Shown here: positions 23,423-32,413 of the stretch, in pieces
Position numbering within the stretch: position 1 is the stretch's first letter
Layout: every line of letters begins with the position of its first letter
Assembly: GCA_963803335.1 (NCBI GenBank)
Contig: CAWDME010000005.1
Span: forward strand, 1-64,000
Direction: 5' to 3'
DNA from: DASSUW01 sp963803335
Lineage (GTDB): Bacteria; Actinomycetota; Thermoleophilia; Solirubrobacterales; Solirubrobacteraceae
DNA: 64,000 nt
The notes under the pieces: model-generated
The model's input: only the letters and a program-made list of their open reading frames with translations
What the model was told of the DNA's origin: nothing
Database searches by the model: none
Translations under genes and position numbers: made by a program

Positions 23423-24768
23423 GGGCGATCCGGCTCTACGACACGCGCGAGCGCCAGGTGCGGCCGTTCGCGCCGCGCGACGCCGGCAAGGTCGGCATCT
23501 ACGCCTGCGGGCCGACGGTCTACTCGCGCGTGCACGTCGGCAATGCGCGGCCGTTCGTGGTCTTCTCGCAGCTCAAGCGCTTCCTCGCGCATGAGGGCTA
23601 CGACGTCACGTTCGTCGCCAACATCACCGACATCAACGACAAGATCTACGCGGCCGCGCGCGAGGCGGGCCGCGACTCGGCCGACCTCGCGCGCGAGATG
23701 GCCGCGCACTACATCGACGACACCGAGCGGCTCGGGCTCGGGCGGCCCGACCACGAGCCGCTGGCCTCTGAGTACATCGGCCCGATCGTCGATCTGATCG
23801 CGGCCCTGGTGGAGAGCGACCACGCGTACGCCGCCGGCGGCGACGTCTACTTCCGCGTGCGCACGCTGCCCGAGTACGGCGAGCTGTCGCGCCGCGACGT
23901 CGACCAGATGGACCAGGGTGAGGGGGTCGAAGGCGCCGATCTCAAGGAGGACCCGCTCGACTTCGCGCTCTGGAAGGCGGAGAAGGAGGGCGAGGACACG
24001 GCGTGGGACTCGCCGTGGGGCCGCGGCCGGCCGGGGTGGCACATCGAGTGCTCGGCCATGGCCGAGCAGCTGCTCGGCCTCGAGTTCGACATCCACGGCG
24101 GCGGCATCGACCTCGTCTTCCCCCACCACGAGAACGAGATGGCACAGACCGCGGCCGCCCGCGGGCGGCCGCTGGCCCGGCTGTGGATGCACAACGGCAT
24201 GCTCGAGGCGGCCGCCGGCGAGAAGATGGCCAAGTCGGTGGGCAACATCCGGCGGCTGTCCGACGTGCTCGACGACGTCGGCGGAACCGTCCTGGTCCTC
24301 TACTTCAGCGGCGGGCACTACCGGCAGCCGCTCGCCTTCTCGCCCGAAGCGCTGGAGGCGGCGGCCGCGAGCGCGCGGCGCATCCGCGACGCCGCACGGC
24401 GCCTCACGCCCGGAGTCTCGCCGGAGGATCTGCGGCCGCTCCGCGACGCGTTCTTCGACGCGCTGGCGGACGACTTCAACACGCCGCGGGCGCTCGCCGC
24501 GCTGTACGAGTGGGTCGGTGAGGCGAATAAGCGCCCCGAAGGCACCGGCGATGCCGATCTGCGCGAGATGCTCGACGTGCTGGGAGTCGCGGCGTTGCTG
24601 GAGTCCGAGGAGGCCCCGGCCGAAGCGGTCGCGCTCGCCGACCGGCGCGACACCGCGCGCCGCGACAAGGACTGGGCCGAGGCCGACCGGCTGCGTGACG
24701 AGCTGAGCGAGATGGGCTGGGAGGTGCGCGACGGCCCGCAGGGACCGGAGCTCGTCAAGGCGTCCTGA
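23419..24768 (+). CDS. cysS: Cysteinyl-tRNA synthetase
   Basis: Class Ia synthetase charging tRNA-Cys. The ATG at 23419 gives 449 residues and overlaps ispF by 4 nt; the frame continues upstream but the family N-terminus fits here. Zinc ligands are C30 in ACGPTVY, the Cys in HIECSAMA and the His/Glu of HHENE. HIGH is represented by HVGNARPFV and KMSKS by KMAKS. The DALR anticodon-binding region and a C-terminal helical domain follow. A TACGAT hexamer 9 nt before the ATG could also give a separate leaderless transcript. Confidence 0.95.
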   Translation: MRAIRLYDTRERQVRPFAPRDAGKVGIYACGPTVYSRVHVGNARPFVVFSQLKRFLAHEGYDVTFVANITDINDKIYAAAREAGRDSADLAREMAAHYIDDTERLGLGRPDHEPLASEYIGPIVDLIAALVESDHAYAAGGDVYFRVRTLPEYGELSRRDVDQMDQGEGVEGADLKEDPLDFALWKAEKEGEDTAWDSPWGRGRPGWHIECSAMAEQLLGLEFDIHGGGIDLVFPHHENEMAQTAAARGRPLARLWMHNGMLEAAAGEKMAKSVGNIRRLSDVLDDVGGTVLVLYFSGGHYRQPLAFSPEALEAAAASARRIRDAARRLTPGVSPEDLRPLRDAFFDALADDFNTPRALAALYEWVGEANKRPEGTGDADLREMLDVLGVAALLESEEAPAEAVALADRRDTARRDKDWAEADRLRDELSEMGWEVRDGPQGPELVKAS

Positions 24769-24820
24769 GCCGCCGCGCCGCGAGACGTCGCGCGGTCAGG
24801 TCATCTACGGCCGCAACCCG

Positions 24821-25477
24821 GTGCGCGAGGCCATGCGCGGGCGCCGCCGGGTCCACCGGATCTGGGCCACGCATCCCGAGCAGTGGCGCGGCGCCACGAG
24901 TGCGACCACCGAGGAGATCGCCGCGCGCTGCGGCTCGGACGCCCACCAGGGCGTCTGCGCCGAGGTCGACCCGTACCCGTACGCGGACGCCGCGGAGCTG
25001 CTCGCGGCGCCCGATGCGGTGATCGTCGCGCTCGACGAGGTCACCGACCCGCAGAACCTCGGCGCGGTCTGCCGCACCGCCGAGGCGTCCGGCGCCACCG
25101 GCGTGGTGATCCCGGAGCGCCGGTCGGCCGAGGTGACCGCCGCGGTCTGCAAGGCGTCCGCCGGCGCGGTCGAGCACCTGCCGGTGGCGCGGGTGCGCAA
25201 CCTCGCCGACTTCCTCGCCGACGCCAAGAACGCCGGGGCGTGGGTATACGGCGCGGCGGCGGGTGCGAAGACGCCGTATACGGCTCCCGACTGGTCGGGC
25301 ACGGTCGTGCTGGCGCTCGGAGCGGAGGGGAAGGGGCTCCGTCCGCGGGTCGCGGCGGCCTGTGACGACCTTGTCGCGCTTCCACTGCGTGGCCGCGTCT
25401 CGTCGCTCAACGTGAGCGCGGCCGCGGCCGTCCTGTTGTACCGGATCTTGCAGTACCGGCTTGACGCGTCCACATAA
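24821..25477 (+). CDS. rlmB: 23S rRNA 2'-O-methyltransferase, RlmB/TrmH (SPOUT) family
   Basis: SPOUT methyltransferase. The substrate-binding N-domain is followed by the knot domain with VALDEVTDPQNLGAVCRTAEASGA, VLALGAEGKGL and the C-terminal LPLRGRVSSLNVSAAAAVLLY, all diagnostic for RlmB/TrmH. GTG 24821 is the first usual start, but the preceding in-frame codons encode VIYGRNP, which belongs to the conserved beginning of RlmB. No ATG, GTG or TTG lies between an in-frame TGA at 24704 and 24821, so the real start is probably a non-standard codon near 24800-24803. It follows cysS by 52 nt or less, as in the Firmicutes cluster. Confidence 0.9.
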   Translation: MREAMRGRRRVHRIWATHPEQWRGATSATTEEIAARCGSDAHQGVCAEVDPYPYADAAELLAAPDAVIVALDEVTDPQNLGAVCRTAEASGATGVVIPERRSAEVTAAVCKASAGAVEHLPVARVRNLADFLADAKNAGAWVYGAAAGAKTPYTAPDWSGTVVLALGAEGKGLRPRVAAACDDLVALPLRGRVSSLNVSAAAAVLLYRILQYRLDAST

Positions 25478-25611
25478 GCGTGCAACCATCGTGCGCGTAT
25501 AACGTTGAGCTTGAGGGTTATGTGATGGGACCCGGGCTCAGCGAAAACGGCGCCGGGGGAGGTGTGCGCCACGACTCAACGCGCCCGCAGGGCCGGTGGA
25601 AGGACGTGTTC

Positions 25612-26262
25612 GTGGCCCGATTGTCTCCAACCAAGGCTCAGTCTCAAGTACATCTTGAGGATGGGTATCTGATCGCGCTTGCCAAGCAGGGCAGCGCCGA
25701 TGCCTATGACCGCCTGGTGCGCCGCTACTACTCCTTCGTGCGTTTGAAGGCGTCGTCGTACTTCCTCGTGGGCGGCGACTCCGACGACCTCATCCAGGAG
25801 GGCCTCGTCGGGCTCTACAAGGCGATCCGCGACTTCCGGTCAGACCGCGAGTCGTCCTTCCGCAACTTCGCCGAGCTCTGCATCACGCGCCAGATCATCA
25901 CCGCGGTCAAGACGGCGACTCGCAACAAGCACACGCCGCTCAACGGCTACGTGTCGTTCTCGTCGACCCCCGCCGGCGCCGCCGATTCAGAGCCCACGCT
26001 CGATGAGGTGCTTCCTGGCTCGACGGTCCACGACCCCGTCAACCAGGTCATCTCGTCGGAGGAGCTGCGCTCGCTGGTCGCCTGCCTGTCGACCGTGCTG
26101 TCCGAACTGGAGTCGCGCGTGCTGTCGCTGTACCTCGACGGGCATTCGTACACGGCGATCGGCGAGAAGCTCGACTGCGACTGCAAGACGGTCGACAACG
26201 CGCTCCAGCGCGTCAAGCGCAAGGTGGGGGCGCATTTGAGCGCGCGCAACGTCGTGCTGTAA
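25612..26262 (+). CDS. sigH: SigH-like RNA polymerase sigma factor (sigma-70 family)
   Basis: Similar in length and motifs to Bacillus SigH (sigma-30). Region 2 is present in DRLVRRYYSFVRLKASSYFLVGGDSDDLIQEGLVGLYKAIRDF (abbreviated features: the QEG core and the following aromatic helix), and region 4 in SYTAIGEKLDCDCKTVDNALQRVKRK. GTG 25612 gives 216 residues, the usual SigH size. A GGAAGGA ribosome site lies 7 nt upstream (25598-25604), which favours it over ATG 25525 or GTG 25606. TATAAC near 25498 may be a -10 for a leader transcript. The gene occupies the position sigH has after rlmB in Firmicutes. No sporulation genes are visible. Confidence 0.88.
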   Translation: MARLSPTKAQSQVHLEDGYLIALAKQGSADAYDRLVRRYYSFVRLKASSYFLVGGDSDDLIQEGLVGLYKAIRDFRSDRESSFRNFAELCITRQIITAVKTATRNKHTPLNGYVSFSSTPAGAADSEPTLDEVLPGSTVHDPVNQVISSEELRSLVACLSTVLSELESRVLSLYLDGHSYTAIGEKLDCDCKTVDNALQRVKRKVGAHLSARNVVL

Positions 26263-26272
26263 TGGCGGCGCC

Positions 26273-26629
26273 GTGCCGATCTGGCTGATCATCCTCATCG
26301 TCCTGCTGTTGCTCGCGATCGGCGGCTACGTCGCGCGCACGCAGCAGCTCAAGCGCACGCGGCCCGCCTTCGACCGCTCGCTGGAGCAGGTGAACCGCGA
26401 CCTCGCGCACGCCGCGGCCAGCGACCGCGGCTGGGACCGCGCGACGCTCGAGGACGCCGCCCGGCGCATCTACGCCTCCGAGCGCGGCGGCGACCCGCCC
26501 GACCTCTTGCTCGTCGAGGTCCGCGACCGCCCCGGCACCGACGAGGACCAGGCTGTCTTCCGCTGCGGCAGCGAGCAGCTCACGCTCGGGCGCCGCGACG
26601 GCGAGTGGGTCCACGAATCCCTGGCCTAG
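26273..26629 (+). CDS. Small single-span membrane protein, unknown
   Basis: 118 residues from a GTG 10 nt after sigH. The N-terminal hydrophobic helix (about 3-20) is followed by a soluble domain with many Arg and Asp residues. Not recognised. Spacing suggests co-transcription with the sigma factor, and an N-in membrane anchor is likely. Confidence 0.6.
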   Translation: MPIWLIILIVLLLLAIGGYVARTQQLKRTRPAFDRSLEQVNRDLAHAAASDRGWDRATLEDAARRIYASERGGDPPDLLLVEVRDRPGTDEDQAVFRCGSEQLTLGRRDGEWVHESLA

Positions 26630-26642
26630 GCCGCTCGCCGCT

Positions 26643-27317
26643 CTATCCAGCCGCAGTTGACGGTGCCGGCTCGACCGCGGCGAACTTGGAGATCCCGAGC
26701 CCAGCCAGCGCCCGCACGAGGTGCGGCGGGCCGGACACGCTCATCACGCCGTCGTGCATCGCCGCGCCGAGCGAGACGCGGCCCATGTGCCATTTCGCCA
26801 GCCACTCCGAGGTCGTGGCGACGACGAGGTCCTCGTCGAACCCCGGTGGCCTGACGCAGACCTCCGACTCCGGTGGGTCGAGGACGACCCAGTAGCGGTG
26901 CCGGGCGTCGTCGGCGACATCGAAGCGGATCACGAGCCGGCGGCCCGGTACCTGGCCCGGCTCGGTCTGCCGGCACATCGACCACAGCACGATCCCGGCG
27001 TCGAGGTGCACGGGTGCGAGCTCGAGCCAGCGTGAGCCCCAGACGCCGAGCGCGTCGACGACGCCCTCGAGCTCGCGGCCGGCCGGCGTCAGCCCGTAGC
27101 GGCGGTCCGGCAACCGCTCAACGATCCCGACCTGCTCGAGGAGCCGCAGTCGCTGGCTCAGCAGCGTGCGCGGGATGCCGGGCGCGCCGTCCTGGAGCGC
27201 GCTGAACGTGTCGGCGCCGAGCAGGAGGTTGCGGACGATGATCGGCGTCCAGCGCATCGCGAGGATCTCCGACGCGCGGGCGACCGGACAGAACTGGCCG
27301 TAGGTCCGCAGCTCCAC
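26643..27317 (-). CDS. HxlR-family transcriptional regulator with C-terminal domain
   Basis: 224 residues. The HxlR winged helix occupies about 8-100, including the single Cys near residue 10 (FCPVARASEIL), RWTPIIVRNLLLG and RTLLSQRLRLLEQVGIV. The remaining 110 residues resemble the SCP2-like domain attached to many actinobacterial HxlR proteins. GTG start with a TAGACT hexamer 6 nt upstream and no ribosome site. It is divergent from the FAD oxidoreductase at 27376 with a 58-bp gap, so it probably controls that gene. Confidence 0.83.
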   Translation of the reverse strand: MELRTYGQFCPVARASEILAMRWTPIIVRNLLLGADTFSALQDGAPGIPRTLLSQRLRLLEQVGIVERLPDRRYGLTPAGRELEGVVDALGVWGSRWLELAPVHLDAGIVLWSMCRQTEPGQVPGRRLVIRFDVADDARHRYWVVLDPPESEVCVRPPGFDEDLVVATTSEWLAKWHMGRVSLGAAMHDGVMSVSGPPHLVRALAGLGISKFAAVEPAPSTAAG

Positions 27318-27375
27318 TGCGCGAGTCTAATTCCTGTACTAGCCCCCGACGCAAGGCCCTGAGATGGTCGGCGCC

Positions 27376-28719
27376 ATGGCAACCACGACGTTCAGCGGCG
27401 AGCTGCTCGCTCCGAACGATCGGAGCTACGACGAGGCCCGGGCGATCTGGAACGGCGCGATCGACCGCCGGCCGGCGCTGATCGCGCGCTGCGGCGACGC
27501 CCACGACGTCGCCGCCGCGCTGCGGCTCGCCCGCGAGCGAGACCTCCAGATCGCCGTCCGCGGCGGCGGCCACGGCGTCGCCGGCATGGCCGTCAACGAC
27601 GGCGGGCTGGTGATCGACCTCACGCCGATGAAGGCGATCGCGGTCGACCCGCAGGCGCGGACGGCCCGAGCGCAGGGCGGCGTGCTGTGGGGGGAGCTCG
27701 ACGCGGCGACGCAGGCACATGGCCTCGCCACCGTCGGCGGCATCGTGACCCACACCGGCATCGCCGGCCTCACGCTCGGCGGCGGCATCGGCTGGCTGAT
27801 GCGCCGCTATGGCGCCACCGTCGACAACTTCCTCGGCGCCGAGCTCGTCACCCCCGACGGCGCGATCGTCCACGCCGACGAGGGGCTGATGTGGGGCCTG
27901 CGCGGCGGCGGCAACTTCGGCGTCGTCACGGAGTTCGAGTACCGCCTGCACGAGGTCGGCCCGACCGTGCTCGCCGGCCCCATGTACTACGCGCTCGAAG
28001 ACGGCCCGGAGGTGCTCCGCCGCTACCGCGACTTCATCGTCGACGCGCCCGACGAGCTGACGACGATCCTCAACCTGCGCCCGGCGCCGCCGCTGCCGAT
28101 CCTCCCGCCCGAGCTGCACGGCAAGCCGGTCGTCGCGGTCCTCAGCTGCTGGGCCGGCGACCCCGACGAGGGCGAGCGTGCCCTGCAGCCGCTCCGCCGC
28201 TTCGGAACGCCGCTGGTCGACGCGCTGGCCCCGCGGCCGTACGTGGAGCTGCAGAGCCTGTTCAACCCCGCCGTTCCGCACGGCTGGCACTACTACTGGA
28301 AGTCCTGGGAGCTGCCGCCGCTGACCGACGCGGCGATCGACGCGCTCGTCGAGCAGGCCGCCGCGATCACCTCGCCGCGCTCGTACATCATCGTCTTCCA
28401 GCTTGGCGGGGCGATGGCGCGCGTCGGTGAGGACGACATGGCCTTCGGCCAGCGCGCCGATGGTCATGACGTGAACATCAACGCGGCCTGGCTGCCCGGC
28501 GACCCGGACGCCGACCGCCACATCGCGTGGGCGCGCGAGACCTACGCGGTGCTCGAGCGCCACGGCGTCGGCCGCGCGTACGTGAACTTCCTCGGTGACG
28601 AGGGATCAGCCCGGGTGCGCGCCGCCTACGGGCCGGAGAAGTACGCCCGCCTGCAGGCGCTCAAGCGTGCCTACGACCCCGAGAACCTCCTGCGGGGCAA
28701 TCAGAACGTGCTGCCTTAA
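27376..28719 (+). CDS. FAD-binding oxidoreductase, berberine-bridge (BBE) type
   Basis: 447-residue flavoprotein of the PCMH/VAO family. The FAD domain includes VRGGGHGVAGMA near residue 60-70, where the His is the usual site of 8-alpha-histidyl FAD attachment, and GIAGLTLGGGIGWLMRRYG. The C-terminal BBE motif YVNFLGDEG and the DPENLLRGNQNV tail are present. No signal peptide was seen. The second covalent (cysteinyl) site of bicovalent members was not identified. Probable role is oxidation of an alcohol, sugar or small aromatic; substrate unknown. A second ATG lies 12 nt upstream at 27364. Confidence 0.85.
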   Translation: MATTTFSGELLAPNDRSYDEARAIWNGAIDRRPALIARCGDAHDVAAALRLARERDLQIAVRGGGHGVAGMAVNDGGLVIDLTPMKAIAVDPQARTARAQGGVLWGELDAATQAHGLATVGGIVTHTGIAGLTLGGGIGWLMRRYGATVDNFLGAELVTPDGAIVHADEGLMWGLRGGGNFGVVTEFEYRLHEVGPTVLAGPMYYALEDGPEVLRRYRDFIVDAPDELTTILNLRPAPPLPILPPELHGKPVVAVLSCWAGDPDEGERALQPLRRFGTPLVDALAPRPYVELQSLFNPAVPHGWHYYWKSWELPPLTDAAIDALVEQAAAITSPRSYIIVFQLGGAMARVGEDDMAFGQRADGHDVNINAAWLPGDPDADRHIAWARETYAVLERHGVGRAYVNFLGDEGSARVRAAYGPEKYARLQALKRAYDPENLLRGNQNVLP

Positions 28720-29441
28720 GCCGCGCGCGGGCGGCGGTGCTCGACGTCCTCGAGGATCCGCAGCACGTCGCTCGTGTCGTCGCAGACCGAGAGCGCGCTG
28801 ACGTCGTCAGGCCCGATGTTGCCGGCCGCGAGCACCGAATCGCGGAGCCAGTCGACCAGGCCGCCCCAGTAGTCGGTCCCGACGAGCACGATCGGGAAGT
28901 AGCGGATCTTCTCGGTCTGCCGCAGCGTCGCCGCCTCGAACAGCTCGTCGAGCGTCCCGAACCCGCCGGGGAAGACGACGAACCCGCTCGCGTAGCGGAC
29001 GAACATCACCTTGCGCGCGAAGAAGTAGTGAAAGTTGAGCTGCACGTCGACCCACTGGTTGACCCCTTGCTCGCCGGGCAGGTCGATGCCGAGGCCGACC
29101 GACGGGACGCCCGCGTCGCGCGCGCCGCGGTTGGCGGCCTCCATGATCCCCGGGCCGCCGCCGGTGATGATCGCGAAGCCGTGGTGGCCGAGCGTGCGCG
29201 CCATCTCCCGCGCCGCCTGGTAGCGCGGGTGATCGCGCGGCGTGCGTGCGGAGCCGAAGAACGACACCGCCTTGCCGATGTGGTTGAGGGTCTTGAAGCC
29301 GGCCCGCAGCTCGTCCTGGACGCGCAGCACACGCTGGGCGTCCGTGAGCTCGGAGAGGATCGCCGTGGTCTCAGCCTCCAGCAACTCCTCGTCGAGCGTC
29401 GCCGGGTGGCGAGGGGGATGCAGCTCATCCGCCATGCCCAC
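28716..29441 (-). CDS. LOG-family (TIGR00730) Rossmann-fold nucleoside monophosphate phosphoribohydrolase
   Basis: 241 residues with the family signatures GGGPGIMEAANRGA and PGGFGTLDELFEA. LOG proteins hydrolyse N-ribosidic bonds of nucleoside monophosphates, making cytokinin-like bases or recycling nucleotides. The N-terminal helical extension fits the larger actinobacterial members. It is convergent with the oxidoreductase gene (4-nt overlap) and divergent from TetR. Confidence 0.85.
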   Translation of the reverse strand: MGMADELHPPRHPATLDEELLEAETTAILSELTDAQRVLRVQDELRAGFKTLNHIGKAVSFFGSARTPRDHPRYQAAREMARTLGHHGFAIITGGGPGIMEAANRGARDAGVPSVGLGIDLPGEQGVNQWVDVQLNFHYFFARKVMFVRYASGFVVFPGGFGTLDELFEAATLRQTEKIRYFPIVLVGTDYWGGLVDWLRDSVLAAGNIGPDDVSALSVCDDTSDVLRILEDVEHRRPRAA

Positions 29442-29453
29442 TAGCGTAGACCC

Positions 29454-30086
29454 GTGGCGCGGACCCCACCCGCATACAAACGTCTAGATGTGGACGAGCG
29501 GCGGCGGCAGCTGCTCGACCTCGGGGCCGAGCTGTTCACGCGCCACGGCTACGACGAGCTCTCGATGGCGAAGATCGCGCGCGCGGCCGGGATCTCTAAG
29601 GCGCTGCTCTACCACTACTTCCCGTCCAAGCAGCGCTACTTCGCGGCGACGCTCGAGCAGGCGGCCGCCGAGCTCGCCGAGATCACGCAGCCCGACCCCG
29701 AGCTGTCGCCGGTCGAGCAGCTGTCGGTGAGCCTCGAGGCCTATCTCGGCTGGGTCGAGCGCCACGCGGGCGCGTACGCGAAGCTGATCACCAACGCGGG
29801 CGCCATCCCCGAGGTGCGCGACCTCGTCGAGCGCGTGCGCAACGAGACCACCGATCGCATCCTCGCCGGCCTCGCCCCACAGGGTGCCGCGCCGCCGCTG
29901 CGCGCCGCGGTGCGCGGCTGGATGTGGTTCATGGACGGCGCGATCCTCGACTGGCTCGAGCACCGCGACATCGACCGCGCGCGGCTCCACGGGCTGCTGC
30001 TCGGCACGCTGCTCGGCGCGGTGACCGCGTCCGGCGAGCCCGTTGAGCGGGCACGGACCGCCGAGATCCTTCCGGCCTCGGACTAG
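29454..30086 (+). CDS. TetR-family transcriptional regulator
   Basis: 210 residues with an N-terminal HTH (about 12-60, including LFTRHGYDELSMAKIARAAGISKALLYHYF) and a helical ligand-binding C-domain. The GTG at 29454 is preceded 6 nt upstream by TAGCGT, so a leaderless message is likely. It is divergent from the LOG gene with 12 bp between them and convergent with the phosphatase gene (4-nt overlap). Ligand and targets are not predictable. Confidence 0.88.
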   Translation: MARTPPAYKRLDVDERRRQLLDLGAELFTRHGYDELSMAKIARAAGISKALLYHYFPSKQRYFAATLEQAAAELAEITQPDPELSPVEQLSVSLEAYLGWVERHAGAYAKLITNAGAIPEVRDLVERVRNETTDRILAGLAPQGAAPPLRAAVRGWMWFMDGAILDWLEHRDIDRARLHGLLLGTLLGAVTASGEPVERARTAEILPASD

Positions 30087-31768
30087 CCGCTCACATTGCT
30101 GACGCGCAGCACGACGATCGCCCGATCGTCGCGCTGGACATCCGGCTCGAACGCGGCGACCGCGCCGTCGACGGCGCCGGCAACCTCCTGGGCGCTGCCG
30201 CCCGCGGCGGCGTCGACCGCCGCCAGCAGCCGCTCCTCGCCGAACCGCTCGCCGCTGTCGGCGCGCGCGTCGACCACGCCGTCGGTGTAGAGCACCAGCG
30301 TGTCGCCGGGAGCGAGCGTGAGCGGCACCGGCTCGATCACCGGCTCGGCCTCGACGCCGAGCAGCGTCCCGCGGACCACGACCTCCTCGACGCTGCCGCC
30401 GGCCCGCACGAGGAGCGGGAACGGATGGCCGCCGGCGGCCAGGCAGGCGTCGAAGCCGTCGCCGGACGGCTCGAGCGTTGCGAGCCCGACGGTGCAGAAC
30501 GCGTTGTCGGCCGACTGGCGGAGCAGCGCCTCGTTGAGGAAGCGCAGCATCGCTTCCGGCTTCTCCTCGCGCAGGGCGATCGCCCGCAAGGTGTGACGAG
30601 CAAGGCCGGTGAGCACGGCGGCGGCCGTGCCCTTGCCGGCGACGTCGCCGACGACGATCAGCCAGCGGTCGGGCGAGATCGCGAAGCAGTCGTAGAAGTC
30701 GCCGCCAACGGCGCCGCCGTCGGCGATCGAGTGGTAGCGGATCGCGACGTCGAGCCCGGGGATGTCGTCGAGCCGGTCCGGGAGCAGCCCGGCCTGCAGC
30801 ATCCGCGCGACGTACGCGCGCTCCTCGAACAGCCGGGCGCGCTCGAGCGCGTGGGCGGCCTGGTCGGCGAGCGCGGCGAGGAAGGCCCGGTCGGCGGCCA
30901 TGAAGCGGCGCTGCTCGCGCATGGTCACGACGAGCGCGGCCTGCACGACGCCGCCGAACGTCAGCGGCACCGCCGCCAGCGTCGCGAACACGCCCTCGAT
31001 GCGGCTGCGCAGCTCGAAGTAGTGCTCCCACTCGTCGAGTGTCCCGAGGAAGATCGGCTCGCCGGTCAGCAGCGCGTCGCAGACCGGCGTGTCGAACGCG
31101 AGCGGGAACCGGCGCCACGGCGCCATCTCGGCCTCGCCGTAGCCCCAGTCGGAGCGCATCACGACCTCGTTGCCCTCGCGGAAGGCGAGCGCCCCGGCGT
31201 CGGCCCCGAACGCCTCGATCGCCTGAGACACCACGACGTCTCCGACGTCGGCGGCCGAGCTGGCGGCCGACAGCGCGGCCGTCGCGCGCTGCAGCCGGGC
31301 CGTGCGATCGGCGGCGAGCTCCGCCTCGCGCCGCGCCTCGCGCTCACGCGTGAGCAGCCGCTCGCGCTCGCGCTCGGCGGTGCGGCGGTCGGTGAGGTCG
31401 ATGATGATCGCCACCACCCGCAGCGGGTCGCTGTCGAGCCGCACGCCGCTGATGAGCACGGGCACGCGCGTGCCGTCTGGCCGCATGTACTCCTTCTCGT
31501 AGGGCTCCACCCAGCCCGCGGTCGCGAGCTGCTCCATCGCGTGGTCGTCGGCCGCCGCCCACTCGGGCGGGGTGATCGCCCGCCAGCTGAGCTGCCCGGT
31601 CTCCTGCTCGGCACGCGTGTGACCGGTGATGCGCAGCCACGCGTCGTTGGCCTCGTATACGCGCTCGGCGTCGGACACGGTCACGCCGACGACGTTCGCG
31701 TCGACGAGGACCCGGTAGCGCCGCTCGTCCTCAGCGATCGGTTCCGAAGATGCGGTCACCCGCATCAC
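30083..31768 (-). CDS. PAS-GAF-PP2C (SpoIIE-type) serine phosphatase
   Basis: 561 residues. A PAS domain (about 15-130; YRVLVDANVVGVTVSDAERV) is followed by a short coiled segment, a GAF domain (about 155-300) and a SpoIIE/PP2C phosphatase domain (about 335-560) with metal-site aspartates in GGDFYDCF, VGDVAGKG and LYTDGVVDAR. Such proteins usually dephosphorylate anti-anti-sigma factors in general stress signalling; no partner switch is in the window. The start overlaps the end of upp by 38 nt, so a slightly later GTG at 31759 is possible. Confidence 0.88.
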   Translation of the reverse strand: MMRVTASSEPIAEDERRYRVLVDANVVGVTVSDAERVYEANDAWLRITGHTRAEQETGQLSWRAITPPEWAAADDHAMEQLATAGWVEPYEKEYMRPDGTRVPVLISGVRLDSDPLRVVAIIIDLTDRRTAERERERLLTREREARREAELAADRTARLQRATAALSAASSAADVGDVVVSQAIEAFGADAGALAFREGNEVVMRSDWGYGEAEMAPWRRFPLAFDTPVCDALLTGEPIFLGTLDEWEHYFELRSRIEGVFATLAAVPLTFGGVVQAALVVTMREQRRFMAADRAFLAALADQAAHALERARLFEERAYVARMLQAGLLPDRLDDIPGLDVAIRYHSIADGGAVGGDFYDCFAISPDRWLIVVGDVAGKGTAAAVLTGLARHTLRAIALREEKPEAMLRFLNEALLRQSADNAFCTVGLATLEPSGDGFDACLAAGGHPFPLLVRAGGSVEEVVVRGTLLGVEAEPVIEPVPLTLAPGDTLVLYTDGVVDARADSGERFGEERLLAAVDAAAGGSAQEVAGAVDGAVAAFEPDVQRDDRAIVVLRVSNVSG

Positions 31769-32360
31769 CCAGCCCGGGGCGGATGTAGCCGTTGCCGTCG
31801 AGCTCGCGGTCGAGCGCGGCGGTGAGGATCGGGACCTCGGGGTGCGCGCTGTGCAGCGCCTTGACGCCCTCGGGCGCCGCGACGAGGCAGACGAACGAGA
31901 TCCGCCGCGCGCCGGCGCGCTTGAGCCGGCCGATCGCCTGCACCCCGCTACCGCCGGTGGCGAGCATCGGGTCGACGACGAACACCTCGGCGTCCTCGAC
32001 GCCGGCCGGGATGTTCTCGTAGTAGCCGACCGGCCGCAGGGCCTCCTCGTCGCGGTACATGCCGAGATGCCCGACCCGCGCGTCCGGGACGAGCCGCAAG
32101 AAGCCGTCGACCAGTCCGAGCCCGGCGCGCAGGATCGCCACGATCACGACCTCGTCGGCGAGCCGCACGCCCTGCGCTCCCTCGAGCGGCGTCTCGACTT
32201 CGATCGGGTCACGGCGCAATCCGCGCATCGCCTCGTAGGCGAGGATCATCCCCGCGTCGTCGAGCGTCTGCCGGAAGTTGCCGTGCGGCGTGTGGCGATC
32301 GCGCAGGATCGAGACCAGCCGCTGGAGCAGCACATGGTCGACAACCGTGACCCCCTCCAT
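31731..32360 (-). CDS. upp: Uracil phosphoribosyltransferase
   Basis: Converts uracil and PRPP to UMP in pyrimidine salvage. 209 residues, typical. The PRPP motif VVDPMLATGGSG and the C-terminal GYIRPGLGDAGDRIFG are diagnostic. The start has no clear ribosome site. Only 56 nt separate it from the transposase stop codon of the IS110 element upstream, so the insertion probably cut it off from its original promoter or placed it under readthrough from the element. The rest of the salvage genes lie just beyond the element. Confidence 0.95.
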   Translation of the reverse strand: MEGVTVVDHVLLQRLVSILRDRHTPHGNFRQTLDDAGMILAYEAMRGLRRDPIEVETPLEGAQGVRLADEVVIVAILRAGLGLVDGFLRLVPDARVGHLGMYRDEEALRPVGYYENIPAGVEDAEVFVVDPMLATGGSGVQAIGRLKRAGARRISFVCLVAAPEGVKALHSAHPEVPILTAALDRELDGNGYIRPGLGDAGDRIFGTDR

Positions 32361-32413
32361 CAGGGTTCAACCTACTAAGGACCAACCCTCGCTGCGCGAC
32401 CGAGCGAACGTGA

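Noticed and set aside
25480..25611. Longer N-terminus for the SigH-like factor (starts 25480, 25525 or 25606)
   Set aside because: Extra residues do not match the family and the ribosome site at 25598-25604 is best spaced for GTG 25612.
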